From: an uncultured Rhodospirillales bacterium
Lineage (GTDB): Bacteria > Pseudomonadota > Alphaproteobacteria > Azospirillales > Azospirillaceae
NCBI GenBank assembly: GCA_903856295.1
Contig: CAIOBP010000029.1
Span: forward strand, 1 to 33,891
Reading direction: 5' to 3'
DNA: 33,891 bases
In this document: positions 16,547-24,721 of the stretch, one piece after another
Position numbering within the stretch: position 1 is the first letter of the stretch
How the letters are laid out: the number at the start of each line of letters is the position of its first letter
Position numbers and translations under genes: made by a program
The notes under the pieces: model-generated
Databases searched by the model: none
What the model was told of the DNA's origin: nothing
Seen by the model: the letters and a program-made list of their open reading frames with translations, nothing else

Positions 16547-17170
16547 ATGACTCCGCAAGAACGCGACCTGATCACGGACCTGTTCCGGCGCCTGCGCGAC
16601 GCCGAGCCCGTCGCCCGGGACCGGGAGGCGGACGAGTTGATCCGCCAGCTCAGCACCAGCCATGCCGGCGCCGCCTACCTGCTGACTCAGACCGTCCTCG
16701 TCCAGGAACAGGCCCTGACCGCGGCCCAGACGCGCATCGAGGAGTTGCAGCGGCAAGTCGCCGCGGCGGCGGCCCGCCCCGCCGAGTCCGGCAGCTTCCT
16801 CGGCAGCGGCCTGGGCGGATTGTTCGGCGGCCGGCGGCAGGCGCCTCCGCCACCGCCGCCCCAAGCCGCGCCCTGGGGGGCCGCCCAGCCCCAGCAGCCT
16901 GGCCCCTGGGGCGCGCCGCAACCGGCCGGCGGCGGCTTCCTGCAATCGGCCCTGAGCACCGCCGCCGGAGTGGCGGGCGGCGCCCTGCTGTTCGAAGGCA
17001 TCTCCCACATGTTCGGCGGCGGCGCCGCCAGCGCCGCGCCGCTGGGCTCGGTGGTACCGCCCCCGGTGATCGAGAACACCACGATCAACAATTACTACGG
17101 CGACCAGAGCGACGATAGCGGCGACTTCGACACCGGTTCGGACGGCGGCTCCTTCTTCGACGACGTCTAG
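16547..17170 (+). CDS. DUF2076 family protein
   Basis: The 207-residue protein begins MTPQERDLITDLFRRL, the start of DUF2076 proteins, with a helical N-terminal 70 residues ending in a Q-T-V-L-V-Q-E-Q-A-L coil. A Gly/Pro/Gln-rich linker follows (about 85-130), then a glycine- and alanine-rich segment and an acidic tail with N-T-T-I-N-N-Y-Y-G-D. The layout is that of a periplasmic or envelope-associated protein, yet no signal peptide is present. GGGAGAG precedes the ATG. No function is known for the family. Confidence 0.8.
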   Translation: MTPQERDLITDLFRRLRDAEPVARDREADELIRQLSTSHAGAAYLLTQTVLVQEQALTAAQTRIEELQRQVAAAAARPAESGSFLGSGLGGLFGGRRQAPPPPPPQAAPWGAAQPQQPGPWGAPQPAGGGFLQSALSTAAGVAGGALLFEGISHMFGGGAASAAPLGSVVPPPVIENTTINNYYGDQSDDSGDFDTGSDGGSFFDDV

Positions 17171-17206
17171 TGGTGTGATACAACTCGATCGGGAACCGCT
17201 AACCCA

Positions 17207-17902
17207 TCAGTGCTCAACGGCACGAGAACTGACCAGCGCCGGAGTTTCCCGGTACAGCTCGGGAAACAGGCGCTTGAGGTTCTCCACCTTCGGCCGGTCG
17301 ATCGCGGCGATGTAGGGGTGGCCGGGGTGGAGAGTCGCGAAGTCCTGGTGATAACTCTCGGCGGGATAGAACGCCTCCAGGTGCTCGATCCGGGTCGCGA
17401 TCGGATCGCCGAAGACCCCGGCCCGGTCGAGCTGGGCGAGGTAGCGTCCGGCAAGACGCCGCTGCTCCTCGTCACGCGCGAAGATCGCCGAGCGGTACTG
17501 CGTCCCGACATCGGCGCCCTGGCGGTTGAGCTGGGTCGGATCGTGGACCACCGAGAGGAAAATCCGCAGCAGCTCGCCAAGACTGACGACGCTGGGATCG
17601 TAGGTGATTTCGACCGCCTCGGCATGACCGGTGCGGCCGGAACTCACGGTTTCGTACTCGGCGGTTTCCTTGCGGCCGCCGGCATAGCCCGAAACGGCGT
17701 TGCGGACGCCGGGGACATGCTGAAACACCGCCTGCACGCCCCAGAAGCAGCCGCCGGCCAGCACCACGGTTTCGGAGGCCGGAGCGACCGCAAGCGGCGC
17801 GTCCTCGGCCGGTGCGGGGGCCAGGATCGCCCGCTCGGCCGCGCCCGCCGGAATCGTCCAGACCGCCAGCGCGGCGACCACAGACAGGATGACGGTCAGC
17901 AT
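17207..17902 (-). CDS. msrA: Peptide methionine-(S)-S-oxide reductase MsrA, exported form
   Basis: MsrA reduces the S epimer of methionine sulfoxide in proteins. The 231-residue protein has a cleavable signal peptide (residues 1-21, ending A-G-A-A), a proline-rich linker of about 25 residues, then the catalytic GGCFWG motif with Cys52. It has the family's G-Y-A-G-G, H-A-E-A-V and F-F-S-V-like H-D-P-T-Q segments. The signal peptide places it in the periplasm, unlike most bacterial MsrA proteins. It is the last gene of the msrB-dipZ-small protein-msrA group, which gives it a likely electron donor in DipZ. Confidence 0.92.
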   Translation of the reverse strand: MLTVILSVVAALAVWTIPAGAAERAILAPAPAEDAPLAVAPASETVVLAGGCFWGVQAVFQHVPGVRNAVSGYAGGRKETAEYETVSSGRTGHAEAVEITYDPSVVSLGELLRIFLSVVHDPTQLNRQGADVGTQYRSAIFARDEEQRRLAGRYLAQLDRAGVFGDPIATRIEHLEAFYPAESYHQDFATLHPGHPYIAAIDRPKVENLKRLFPELYRETPALVSSRAVEH

Positions 17903-17952
17903 CGTTCATCTCCCTGAAGACGCGAGAAAACGGCGGCGCCTCCGCGCCGGGA

Positions 17953-18144
17953 TCAGACGCTGATGTTGAGGTTCCGCCCCAGCGCGGGGTTGACCGGGGT
18001 GAAGTTCGCGGGCGTCGCCACCGGTTGGACCTTGGTGCCATCCGGGGTGCTGACGATGTTGGCGATCTTCTGGGGCGGCGTGGCGACGGTGCGATAGCCC
18101 ACCACCGTCGGGGTGGAACAGGATGAGCCGCTGATGCCTGACAT
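17953..18144 (-). CDS. 63-residue protein between dipZ and msrA, unknown family
   Basis: The protein starts MSGISGSSCSTPTVVG and ends PALGRNLNISV. It has one cysteine, no tryptophan and a high content of T, P, V and S, and it looks unfolded apart from short beta-prone stretches. AAGGAGA lies at a normal distance from the ATG, and the reading frame sits between dipZ and msrA on their strand, so it is probably translated. Its ends resemble those of the 65-residue protein at 21779-21976. There is no signal peptide. I do not recognise it and assign no function. Confidence 0.6.
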   Translation of the reverse strand: MSGISGSSCSTPTVVGYRTVATPPQKIANIVSTPDGTKVQPVATPANFTPVNPALGRNLNISV

Positions 18145-18165
18145 GGGTGTTCTCCTTGCTGTTGC

Positions 18166-18181
18166 CCGGCCTTCTGGCCGG
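18166..18181. other. Hairpin ahead of the 63-residue gene
   Basis: CCGGCC and GGCCGG pair around a TTCT loop. It lies between dipZ and the Shine-Dalgarno of the 63-residue gene. On the minus strand no T run follows, so it is more likely an mRNA processing or attenuating hairpin than a full terminator. Confidence 0.4.
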
Positions 18182-18204
18182 TTTGGTATTGAAACAAAAG
18201 CCTG

Positions 18205-19962
18205 TTAACCGAAGGTGAACGCGAACGCCTGAACTCCCGGATCAAGGAATTCGATCTCGAAACTCCGCTCCCGACCCGGGTCGCTCTGCCGGATCAATTG
18301 ATAGAGTCGTTGACTTGAGATAGTGCCGAATCCGTCGGCGTCCAGGTCGACGCCGTGGTCGCGGCCGGGCAGGGCGCCGTCGAGACGAATCCGGAAGCGC
18401 ACTGGCGTGCCGTCCTCGCCCGGTCCGAGCACCAGATGCAGGTCGCGGCCGTGAAAGCGGAAGACGATCCGGCCGCCGGCCGCGCCCAGCACCGCCCGCT
18501 CGGGCTCCACCGTCCACGCCCCGGCCAGCGCCCATTCATTCGGCCCCAGGGTCGCGGGCGTGGCGTAGAGCTGGCGCCGGTCGCGCACGATACCACCGGG
18601 CGACTGGAAGCTCTCGGCGCGCTGGTACCCGATGTAGGTTTCCGGCGAGCGGGCCACCCCGGCGGCGGACGGCGCCTGTATGCCCTCGGCCCGCACCGTC
18701 ATGGCGCCCGCCCCGGCGGCGGCCTTGCCGGCCTCGGCCAGCAACTGGCGGATGACCTGCTCCGACTGCTGGTATTCGCCCTCGCCGAAATGGTGAAACC
18801 GGATGCGGCCCTGGGCATCGATGAAATAATGCGCCGGCCAGTAGCGGTTCCTGAAGCCGCGCCACAAGGCATAGTCGTTGTCGAGGGCCACCGGGTAGGT
18901 GAGCTTCAGATCGCGCACCGCCCGGCCGACATTGTCGGGGCTCTTCTCGAACGCGAATTCCGGCGCGTGGACGCCGATCACCACCAACCCGGCTTGCCGG
19001 TAGGTCTCCGCCCAGGCCCGGACATAGGGCAGCGAGCGCAGGCAATTGATGCAGGAGTAGGTCCAGAAATCCACCAGCACGACCTTGCCGCGCAGCCCCT
19101 CGGCGGTCAGCGGCGGCGAATTCAGCCAGGCGGTGGCCCCAGCCAGCGACGGCAGCACCCCCTCGACCGGCAGGTCCTGGGCCGCCGGCAAGTCCTGGGC
19201 CACAGAAAGCACCGGCGGCGCGGCCGGCATCGGCATCGGCCCGAGCCGGTCGAGCAGGCCCTGCTCCAGCGCCGAGGTCCCGGCCACCGAGGCCCGGCTG
19301 AGCAGACCGGTATCGAGTCCGAGCGCGATGGCGGCAACCCCGGCCAGCACGGCGGCACCCAAGCCGCGCCGCACCCAGTCTCCGGCCCCGAGCGACCGCT
19401 TCATCGCCGCGAACACCCGCCCGCCCAGCAGCAGCGCCGCCGCCAGCGAAGTCGCAGCTCCGGCGGCGTAGGCGGCCAGCAGCAGCGAGGTCTGGACGCT
19501 CGCGCCCTGAAGCGCGGCCCCGGTCAGAATCAGCCCCAGGATCGGCCCGGCGCAGGGCGCCCACAGCAGACCGGTGGCGACACCGAGCAGCAGCGACGGC
19601 AGCACCGGCGACGCGACGGCGCCACCGCCGCCCGCCGCTTCCGAGAGCCGCGCCCCGAGCGCCACCAGCGGCCGGGTCAGGGCTCCGGCCAGCCCCGGCG
19701 CCAGCAGGGCGAGACCGAACACGGCCAGCAGAACCAGCGCCAGCGCCCGCCCGCTCTGATTGGCCTCGACCGCCCAGCCACCGCCCACCGCCGCCAGGGT
19801 GGCCACCCCGGCGAAGGTCAGAGCCATGCCGAGCAGCATCGGCAGGCCGCTTTTCACGAAGGGCTGATCGGCGCGGGCGAAGACGAAGGGCAGCACCGGC
19901 AAAATGCACGGGCTGAGGATCGTCAGCACCCCGGCGAGATATGAAAGGGTGAACAGCACCAT
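18205..19962 (-). CDS. dipZ: DipZ-type thiol reductase: CcdA membrane domain, thioredoxin domain and C-terminal jelly-roll
   Basis: The 585-residue protein moves reducing equivalents from cytoplasmic thioredoxin to the periplasm. Its N-terminal third is a CcdA/DsbD-type domain of about six helices with the redox cysteines Cys19 (S-P-C-I-L-P) and Cys137 (A-P-C-A-G-P). A proline-rich linker (about 240-275) leads to a thioredoxin domain with the active site CINC at 304-307. The last 150 residues form the beta-rich domain seen in DipZ proteins. AAGGA lies 8 nt before the ATG. With exported MsrB upstream and exported MsrA downstream, its likely role is to reduce both. Confidence 0.9.
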   Translation of the reverse strand: MVLFTLSYLAGVLTILSPCILPVLPFVFARADQPFVKSGLPMLLGMALTFAGVATLAAVGGGWAVEANQSGRALALVLLAVFGLALLAPGLAGALTRPLVALGARLSEAAGGGGAVASPVLPSLLLGVATGLLWAPCAGPILGLILTGAALQGASVQTSLLLAAYAAGAATSLAAALLLGGRVFAAMKRSLGAGDWVRRGLGAAVLAGVAAIALGLDTGLLSRASVAGTSALEQGLLDRLGPMPMPAAPPVLSVAQDLPAAQDLPVEGVLPSLAGATAWLNSPPLTAEGLRGKVVLVDFWTYSCINCLRSLPYVRAWAETYRQAGLVVIGVHAPEFAFEKSPDNVGRAVRDLKLTYPVALDNDYALWRGFRNRYWPAHYFIDAQGRIRFHHFGEGEYQQSEQVIRQLLAEAGKAAAGAGAMTVRAEGIQAPSAAGVARSPETYIGYQRAESFQSPGGIVRDRRQLYATPATLGPNEWALAGAWTVEPERAVLGAAGGRIVFRFHGRDLHLVLGPGEDGTPVRFRIRLDGALPGRDHGVDLDADGFGTISSQRLYQLIRQSDPGRERSFEIEFLDPGVQAFAFTFG

Positions 19963-20056
19963 GGCTTCGATCCTTCGCGTGATTCCCCATGGGCGGCTCG
20001 GCGGCAGTCGCCGCCGAGTCCGAATCCCGGCCGGTGCGACTCGTCGGGACGTGGCC

Positions 20057-20551
20057 TTACGCCGCGTCCGGCTTGAAGGTCATGGCCACACCGTTCATGC
20101 AGTAGCGCAGGCCGGTCGGCTGCGGTCCGTCGTCGAAGACATGGCCGAGATGTCCGCCGCACTGCCGGCAATGGACCTCGGTGCGGACCATGCCCAGTTT
20201 GCGATCCTCGGTAGTGGCCACCCCGCCTTCGAGCGGCGCCCAGAAGCTGGGCCAACCGGTCCCGCTGTTGAACTTGGTCTCCGAGGAGAACAGCGGCTGG
20301 CCGCAACCGGCGCAGGCGAAGCGGCCATGCCGGTGTTCGTCGTTGAGCGGACTGGAAAACGGCCGTTCGGTGCCTTCCTGTCGCAAGACCGCAAATTGTT
20401 CCGGGGTCAGCATGGCACGCCATTCCTCATCTGTGTGGGTGATTGCGAAGCGTCCGGCCGCCTGAGCGGACGAACGCGGCCCGCCACGGCCCAGAACCAG
20501 CAGCGCCAGACCGCCGCTTCCGGCCAACAGCAGCATTCGTCGCGTCATCAT
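20057..20551 (-). CDS. msrB: Peptide methionine-(R)-S-oxide reductase MsrB, Tat-exported
   Basis: MsrB reduces the R epimer of protein methionine sulfoxide. The 164-residue protein begins [14 protein letters not shown], a Tat-type signal, then the catalytic domain with zinc cysteines 80, 83, 128 and 131, the S-G-T-G-W-P-S-F segment and the catalytic Cys151 in R-Y-C-M-N-G. The frame runs on to 20689, but GGGAGGA stands 8 nt before the ATG at 20551, and this start yields the signal peptide. It is the first gene of the leftward Msr/DipZ group and is divergent from a LysR gene. Confidence 0.92.
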   Translation of the reverse strand: MMTRRMLLLAGSGGLALLVLGRGGPRSSAQAAGRFAITHTDEEWRAMLTPEQFAVLRQEGTERPFSSPLNDEHRHGRFACAGCGQPLFSSETKFNSGTGWPSFWAPLEGGVATTEDRKLGMVRTEVHCRQCGGHLGHVFDDGPQPTGLRYCMNGVAMTFKPDAA

Positions 20552-20620
20552 CGCCGGTGTCCTCCCGGGTTGGATTGCCCGAGAGACAATATGGAGCGCC
20601 GTTCGGGCTTTGTAAAATTC

Positions 20621-20640
20621 ATCGGCACTATGGTTTCGAT
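20621..20640. promoter_or_regulatory. Possible LysR-regulator site between msrB and the LysR gene
   Basis: ATCGGCACTATGGTTTCGAT is an imperfect 20-bp dyad with matching ATCG/CGAT ends and a partly paired centre. It lies 64 bp upstream of the regulator's start and 70 bp upstream of msrB, a usual place for a LysR-type operator. The spacing does not match the simplest T-N11-A form, so this is tentative. Confidence 0.35.
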
Positions 20641-20703
20641 AGCCAACGGGAATGGTCGCGCCTACCTTCCCCCCTGTATCGGCCGGCAAAAACGGAGATC
20701 CTC

Positions 20704-21585
20704 GTGGAAGTCCATCAGGCGCGCTACTTCTTGGCGCTGTGCGACAGCCTCAACTTCACCCGCGCCGCCGCAGCCTGCGGCGTCACCCAGCCCAGCCTGA
20801 CCAAGGCGATCAAGAAGCTGGAAGAGGAGCTGGGTGGCCCGCTGCTCCAGCGCGAACGCGGCCTGACCCACCTCACCGATCTCGGCCGCCGGATGCGCCC
20901 GCACATCGAAGCGCTGGTCACTGCCGGCGAGATGGCCCGGTTGGAGGCCGAAGCCTGGCGCCGCGTCGATCGCACTCCGGTCCGGCTGGGGGTGATGTGT
21001 ACCATCGGCCCGACCCGGCTGATCCCGTTCCTCAAGCGGCTGCGCGCCGACGTGCCCTCTCTGGAAATCGACATCAAGGACGCGCCGGGCCAGGAGCTGG
21101 TCAAATTGCTCAACGAGGGCGACCTCGACGTCGCGCTGATCGCCTTGCCCAATCTCCCGGAGCGCTTCGACCAGCAACCGCTCTACCGCGAGCATTACAT
21201 GGTCGCCTTTTGCCCCGGTCATCGCTTCGAAGCCATGGAGGTGGTACCGCTGCGGGAGCTGAACCAGGAGGACTATCTCAATCGCATCAACTGCGAATAT
21301 CCTGAGCATTTCGACGCCCTGGGCATTCCCGATCCAGCGGCCGACGTCCGCATCCGCTATGCCACCGAACGCGAAGACTGGATTCAGGCCCTGATCCTGG
21401 CCGGTCTCGGTTGCGCCGTGATGCCCGAATTCCTGCCCATTCTGCCCGGCATCGCCACCCGCCTCGTCACCGAACCCGAAATCGTCCGCGAAATCCGGCT
21501 GGTTACCGTGGCCGGACGCCGGTTCTCGCCGGCCCTGACCTGCTTCATCGACCTCGCCCGCCGGCACCGCTGGAGCCATGCCTGA
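20704..21585 (+). CDS. LysR-family transcriptional regulator
   Basis: The 293-residue protein has the LysR winged helix at residues 1-60 ([14 protein letters not shown], then [12 protein letters not shown]) and a substrate-binding domain from about 90. Several cysteines lie in that domain, but the OxyR redox pair is not recognisable. The GTG at 20704 is preferred: it has GGAG 7 nt upstream and opens exactly at the family N-terminus. The gene is divergent from msrB across 152 bp, the classic arrangement for a LysR regulator and its target, so I infer that it controls the Msr/DipZ group. The signal it senses is unknown. Confidence 0.88.
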   Translation: MEVHQARYFLALCDSLNFTRAAAACGVTQPSLTKAIKKLEEELGGPLLQRERGLTHLTDLGRRMRPHIEALVTAGEMARLEAEAWRRVDRTPVRLGVMCTIGPTRLIPFLKRLRADVPSLEIDIKDAPGQELVKLLNEGDLDVALIALPNLPERFDQQPLYREHYMVAFCPGHRFEAMEVVPLRELNQEDYLNRINCEYPEHFDALGIPDPAADVRIRYATEREDWIQALILAGLGCAVMPEFLPILPGIATRLVTEPEIVREIRLVTVAGRRFSPALTCFIDLARRHRWSHA

Positions 21586-21699
21586 CCCAACCGAGTCGCT
21601 GACCATCGCGCGGCGCCCCCTCGCGTTTGGCGCCGGCCCAAGCCGGCCGCATCGCGGTAAGCATCTGGTAACAAATGATGAAACATCACAAGACGATTC

Positions 21700-21721
21700 T
21701 TGCGCTGGCATTTTCGCGCAA
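21700..21721. promoter_or_regulatory. Dyad upstream of the two-gene small-protein operon
   Basis: TTGCGC and GCGCAA are perfect inverted arms separated by 10 bp, 57 bp ahead of the start at 21779. It could be an operator. No standard promoter elements could be assigned with confidence around it. Confidence 0.3.
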
Positions 21722-21778
21722 ATTGGCATAAGTTGGAGTGTCCTGCGCCAGAAGGCGCATCACATGTGGAGAATACCA

Positions 21779-21976
21779 ATGTCAATCAGCGCTGTTTCCA
21801 GCTCTGCCGCCGCCAGCTCCTATCAACCGGTCCATGCTGCCGCCCGCGGCCGTGCGGACAAGGATGGCGACGAGGCAACCGAGTCCACCGCCAGCAAAGC
21901 CAAGGAGTCGGCTCAACCGCCGCCATCGAAGCCCGCGAATGCCAATCTCGGCACCCGCCTCAACGTTACCGCGTAG
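21779..21976 (+). CDS. 65-residue serine/alanine-rich small protein
   Basis: The protein starts MSISAVSSSAAASSYQPV, has a charged, disordered middle (R, D, K, E, then P and S) and ends NANLGTRLNVTA. GGAG lies 7 nt before the ATG. The next gene begins 11 nt after its stop, so the two are an operon. The terminal pattern matches the 63-residue protein at 17953-18144 (M-S-x-I-S start; P-A-N..., L-G-x-x-L-N-[IV]-[ST] end). I do not know its function. Confidence 0.6.
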   Translation: MSISAVSSSAAASSYQPVHAAARGRADKDGDEATESTASKAKESAQPPPSKPANANLGTRLNVTA

Positions 21977-21987
21977 GGGAGGCGCTC

Positions 21988-22287
21988 ATGGTTGAAGGAT
22001 TAGCGAGTTCTGCCACCGCGCCGCCGGTGCCAGTGCCCAAAGTCGCGGCGACCAGTCCAGCGATCGTCACTCCTGACAGGACGGACGGTTCCGCACCCGA
22101 GAAAACACCTCAAAAAACCGCGAACCACCCCTCCGAGGTGCTGCGGGGGTTCAATCCGGCGCTTTCGATCGACCCCAACAGCCATGTTGTCGTCATGACC
22201 TTCAGCGGTCCAGATGGCAAGGTGCTCCAGCAGATCCCGAACAAGCAACAGTTGGCGGCCTATAATGCCAACACTGCGAAGCACTAA
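21988..22287 (+). CDS. Small FlaG-like protein
   Basis: The 99-residue protein has a disordered, proline- and threonine-rich first half. A C-terminal module, L-S-I-D-P-N-S-H-V-V-V-M-T-F-S-G-P-D-G-K-V-L-Q-Q-I-P, has the spacing of FlaG-type proteins (beta hairpin followed by Q-I-P). FlaG proteins affect flagellar filament length; no other flagellar gene is in the window, so this is a resemblance only. AGGGGAGG precedes the ATG. It is cotranscribed with the 65-residue gene and ends in a strong terminator. Confidence 0.6.
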   Translation: MVEGLASSATAPPVPVPKVAATSPAIVTPDRTDGSAPEKTPQKTANHPSEVLRGFNPALSIDPNSHVVVMTFSGPDGKVLQQIPNKQQLAAYNANTAKH

Positions 22288-22331
22288 CCCCTCGACACAG
22301 GTCCAACGTCAGCATCGGTAAGCGTGTGAAC

Positions 22332-22382
22332 ATCGCCCGGCCGGGCTCCTCGCAGAAAACGGGGACACCCCGGCCGGGCGAT
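22332..22382. terminator. Bidirectional hairpin terminator between convergent genes
   Basis: A perfect 14-bp stem (22332-22345 with 22369-22382, ATCGCCCGGCCGGG and its complement) has a 23-nt loop and a T-rich tail, CGTTTGTT, on the plus strand. It lies between the ends of the FlaG-like gene and the DUF190 gene and probably stops both transcripts. Confidence 0.75.
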
Positions 22383-22395
22383 CGTTTGTTCGGCA

Positions 22396-22746
22396 CTACA
22401 GCGCCGCAACAGTGCGTTTGATGCCGTACTGGAGAACCTTGACCTGTTCGAGCGTCACCAGACCACTGCCCATCATCTGATCCAGAATCGGCAGGAAGGC
22501 GTTGATCTTGTCCTCGGCATCGACGATCTCGATCACCATGGGCAAGTCCTCCGAAAGCCGCAGGATCTTGGCGCTATGCAGTATTGTCGAGTGGCCGTAG
22601 CCGAGCGGCCCGCGCAGCACGGTAGCGCCGGCCAGATGCATCTCCCGGGCCTTGAAGAGGATCGCTTCATACAGCGGGTGGTGTTCGAACTTATCCTGTT
22701 CGCCAAGGAAGATGCGCAACAGAACGGCATCCTTCGGCACCTCCAT
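22396..22746 (-). CDS. DUF190 family protein
   Basis: The 116-residue protein has the DUF190 pattern: M-x-V-P-x-D-A-V-L-L-R-I-F-L-G-E near the start, the P-L-Y-E-A-I-L-F-K-A-R-E segment, and G-A-T-V-L-R-G-P-L-G-Y-G. These are small ferredoxin-like, PII-like folds, often next to crcB fluoride channel genes; no crcB is present here. The frame opens at a GTG at 22770, but the ATG at 22746 has GAGGGGG upstream and is preferred. It is divergent from the histidine kinase gene. Its ligand is unknown. Confidence 0.85.
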   Translation of the reverse strand: MEVPKDAVLLRIFLGEQDKFEHHPLYEAILFKAREMHLAGATVLRGPLGYGHSTILHSAKILRLSEDLPMVIEIVDAEDKINAFLPILDQMMGSGLVTLEQVKVLQYGIKRTVAAL

Positions 22747-22937
22747 GTCCACCCCCTCTTTGTCGAGCACCCGACGGTAACCAGCACGCCAGCCATTTCG
22801 TTGTCAACCCCGCCAAGGCCCCGCGCCGGGCGCGGCAGCCGGGCCAACCACGAGAATTGCCTTGCCGGAAGGGATGTGATTGGTTGCACCCGACGAATTG
22901 CGGCCACCCGGCCATCCCAGCGGTTTGGTTGCCGTTC

Positions 22938-22966
22938 TTGACCATTCCGTTAACTAGGTGTAGTGT
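22938..22966 (+). promoter_or_regulatory. Possible sigma-70 promoter of the PAS histidine kinase
   Basis: TTGACC at 22938-22943 and TAGTGT at 22961-22966 are spaced by 17 bp, with the start codon about 28 bp further on. The -35 is good, the -10 mediocre. Confidence 0.4.
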
Positions 22967-22993
22967 TCACTGCCGAATCTCCCGGGGGGACTC

Positions 22994-24721
22994 ATGTTTC
23001 ATGGCGAACGCCCCGTGTGGCAGGCTCTGTCCATTGCGCTGATCTATCTGGCGTTCGGCGTGGCCTGGGTGGTCGGCACCGACTGGCTGCTCGCCTCCGC
23101 GCTCGCTCCCCGCGACCCGGACATGTTCAGACTCATCGCCTCGACCAAGGGCGCGGTTTTCGTCGTGCTGTCGGCGGCCCTGATATTCTTCCTCGTCCGG
23201 CGCCTGCTGCTGCAACTGGAACGAAAGGAGAGCGTCAGACGGGGAGCCGAGGAGCGGTTTCGCCTGATCGCCGAAACCATCACCGAAGTGTTCTGGATGA
23301 CCGACGTCGGCATCTCGAACATACTGTACGTCAGCCCGAGTTACGAACGGATCTGGCAGCGCAGCTGCGATGGACTTTACCGTGAGCCGCGCTCGTTCAT
23401 CGACTCCATCCATCCCGACGACCGCGCTCGGGTCGAGGCCAACCTCCGGGCGCACGATGTCGGCCAACCCTATGAAAACGAATACCGGATCGTTCGCCCC
23501 GACGGCTCGGTCTGCCGCATCTGGGACCGGGGCTTTCCGGTCCGTGCCTCCTCGGGCCGGGTGACCGGCTATGTCGGCGTGGCCCAGGACGTCAGCCGTC
23601 GCGTCCATGCCGAGGAGCGCTACCGCTCCCTGTTCACCAATATGCTCGAAGGCTACGCCTATTGCCGGTTGCTGTATGATGGCGGGGCGCCGGTCGATTT
23701 CATCTACCTCACCGCCAATGCCGCCTTTTCGCGCTTGACCGGGCTCCCCGATGTCGTGGGCAGAAAGGTCAGCGAGGTCATTCCGGGGATTCGGGACAAC
23801 AATCCGGACTTGTTCGAGGTCTACGGCCGCGTCGCCTCGACCGGCACACCGGAACGCTTCGAGACCCGCGTCGACACCTTGGGCATCTGGCTCCTGATTT
23901 CCGTCTATTCGAACGAGCCGGAACACTTCGTCGCCGTGTTCGACAACATCACCGAACAAAAGCGCCATGAGCAGGACCTTGAAGCCGCCCGCGCCGCGGC
24001 AGAAGTGGCCAACCGGGCGAAGTCCCGGTTCGTCGCGACCATGAGCCACGAACTGCGAACCCCGCTCAACGCGATCCTCGGCTTCATCGAACTGGTGCAG
24101 TCCGCGACCTTCGGCCCCGTCGGCGACGCCCGATATCTCGATCACGCGGAAGACGCGCTCTATGGCGCCCAACATCTGCTGGCGCTGATCAACGATATTC
24201 TCGATATTTCGAAAATAGAAGCCGGAAAGATACAGCTGGAGTTTTCCCCGGTCTCCGTGGCGCATGCGGTCGATGGCAGCCTCCGCCTGGTCAACCGCTA
24301 TATCCAGAAGCGCGACCTGACGCTTCACCTCGCCCTACCCCCCGGAATACCGAACGTCATCGCCGACGAACGGGCCATGCACCAGATGCTGGTCAACCTG
24401 CTGTCCAATGCCGTGAAGTTCACCCCGGTCGGCGGCAGCATCACCATTCACGCCGCCGAACAGGAGGGCGGCGTCGCGATCACGGTCGCCGATACCGGCG
24501 TCGGCATCGCCGCCGACAAAATCGGCCGGGCCACCGAACCGTTCGAGCAGTTGGATGGCGGCCTCAATCGCGATCACGAAGGCACCGGCCTCGGCCTGAC
24601 CATCGTCCGGGGTCTGGTCGAACTCCATGGCGGGCGGCTGGCCATCAAGAGCGAGGTCGGCAAGGGCACCGCCGTTACCGTCCTGTTGCCGACGGCGCCG
24701 CCGCCCGCCGCTCCCGCTTAA
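22994..24721 (+). CDS. Membrane PAS-PAS sensor histidine kinase
   Basis: The 575-residue protein has two membrane helices in the first 75 residues with a short periplasmic loop, two PAS domains (about 90-205 and 210-320), a dimerisation domain with phospho-acceptor His352 in S-H-E-L-R-T-P-L-N, and an ATPase domain with N-L-L-S-N-A-V-K-F, D-T-G-V-G-I and G-T-G-L-G-L. The signal it senses cannot be read from the sequence. A strong GGGGGGA precedes the ATG. No response regulator gene adjoins it, so its partner lies elsewhere. Its stop codon shares TTAA with that of the convergent antiporter gene. Confidence 0.9.
   Translation: MFHGERPVWQALSIALIYLAFGVAWVVGTDWLLASALAPRDPDMFRLIASTKGAVFVVLSAALIFFLVRRLLLQLERKESVRRGAEERFRLIAETITEVFWMTDVGISNILYVSPSYERIWQRSCDGLYREPRSFIDSIHPDDRARVEANLRAHDVGQPYENEYRIVRPDGSVCRIWDRGFPVRASSGRVTGYVGVAQDVSRRVHAEERYRSLFTNMLEGYAYCRLLYDGGAPVDFIYLTANAAFSRLTGLPDVVGRKVSEVIPGIRDNNPDLFEVYGRVASTGTPERFETRVDTLGIWLLISVYSNEPEHFVAVFDNITEQKRHEQDLEAARAAAEVANRAKSRFVATMSHELRTPLNAILGFIELVQSATFGPVGDARYLDHAEDALYGAQHLLALINDILDISKIEAGKIQLEFSPVSVAHAVDGSLRLVNRYIQKRDLTLHLALPPGIPNVIADERAMHQMLVNLLSNAVKFTPVGGSITIHAAEQEGGVAITVADTGVGIAADKIGRATEPFEQLDGGLNRDHEGTGLGLTIVRGLVELHGGRLAIKSEVGKGTAVTVLLPTAPPPAAPA

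Noticed and set aside
21706-21722. Sigma-54 promoter ahead of the small-protein operon
   Set aside because: TGGCAT followed by CGCAA has the GG to GC spacing one base too short.
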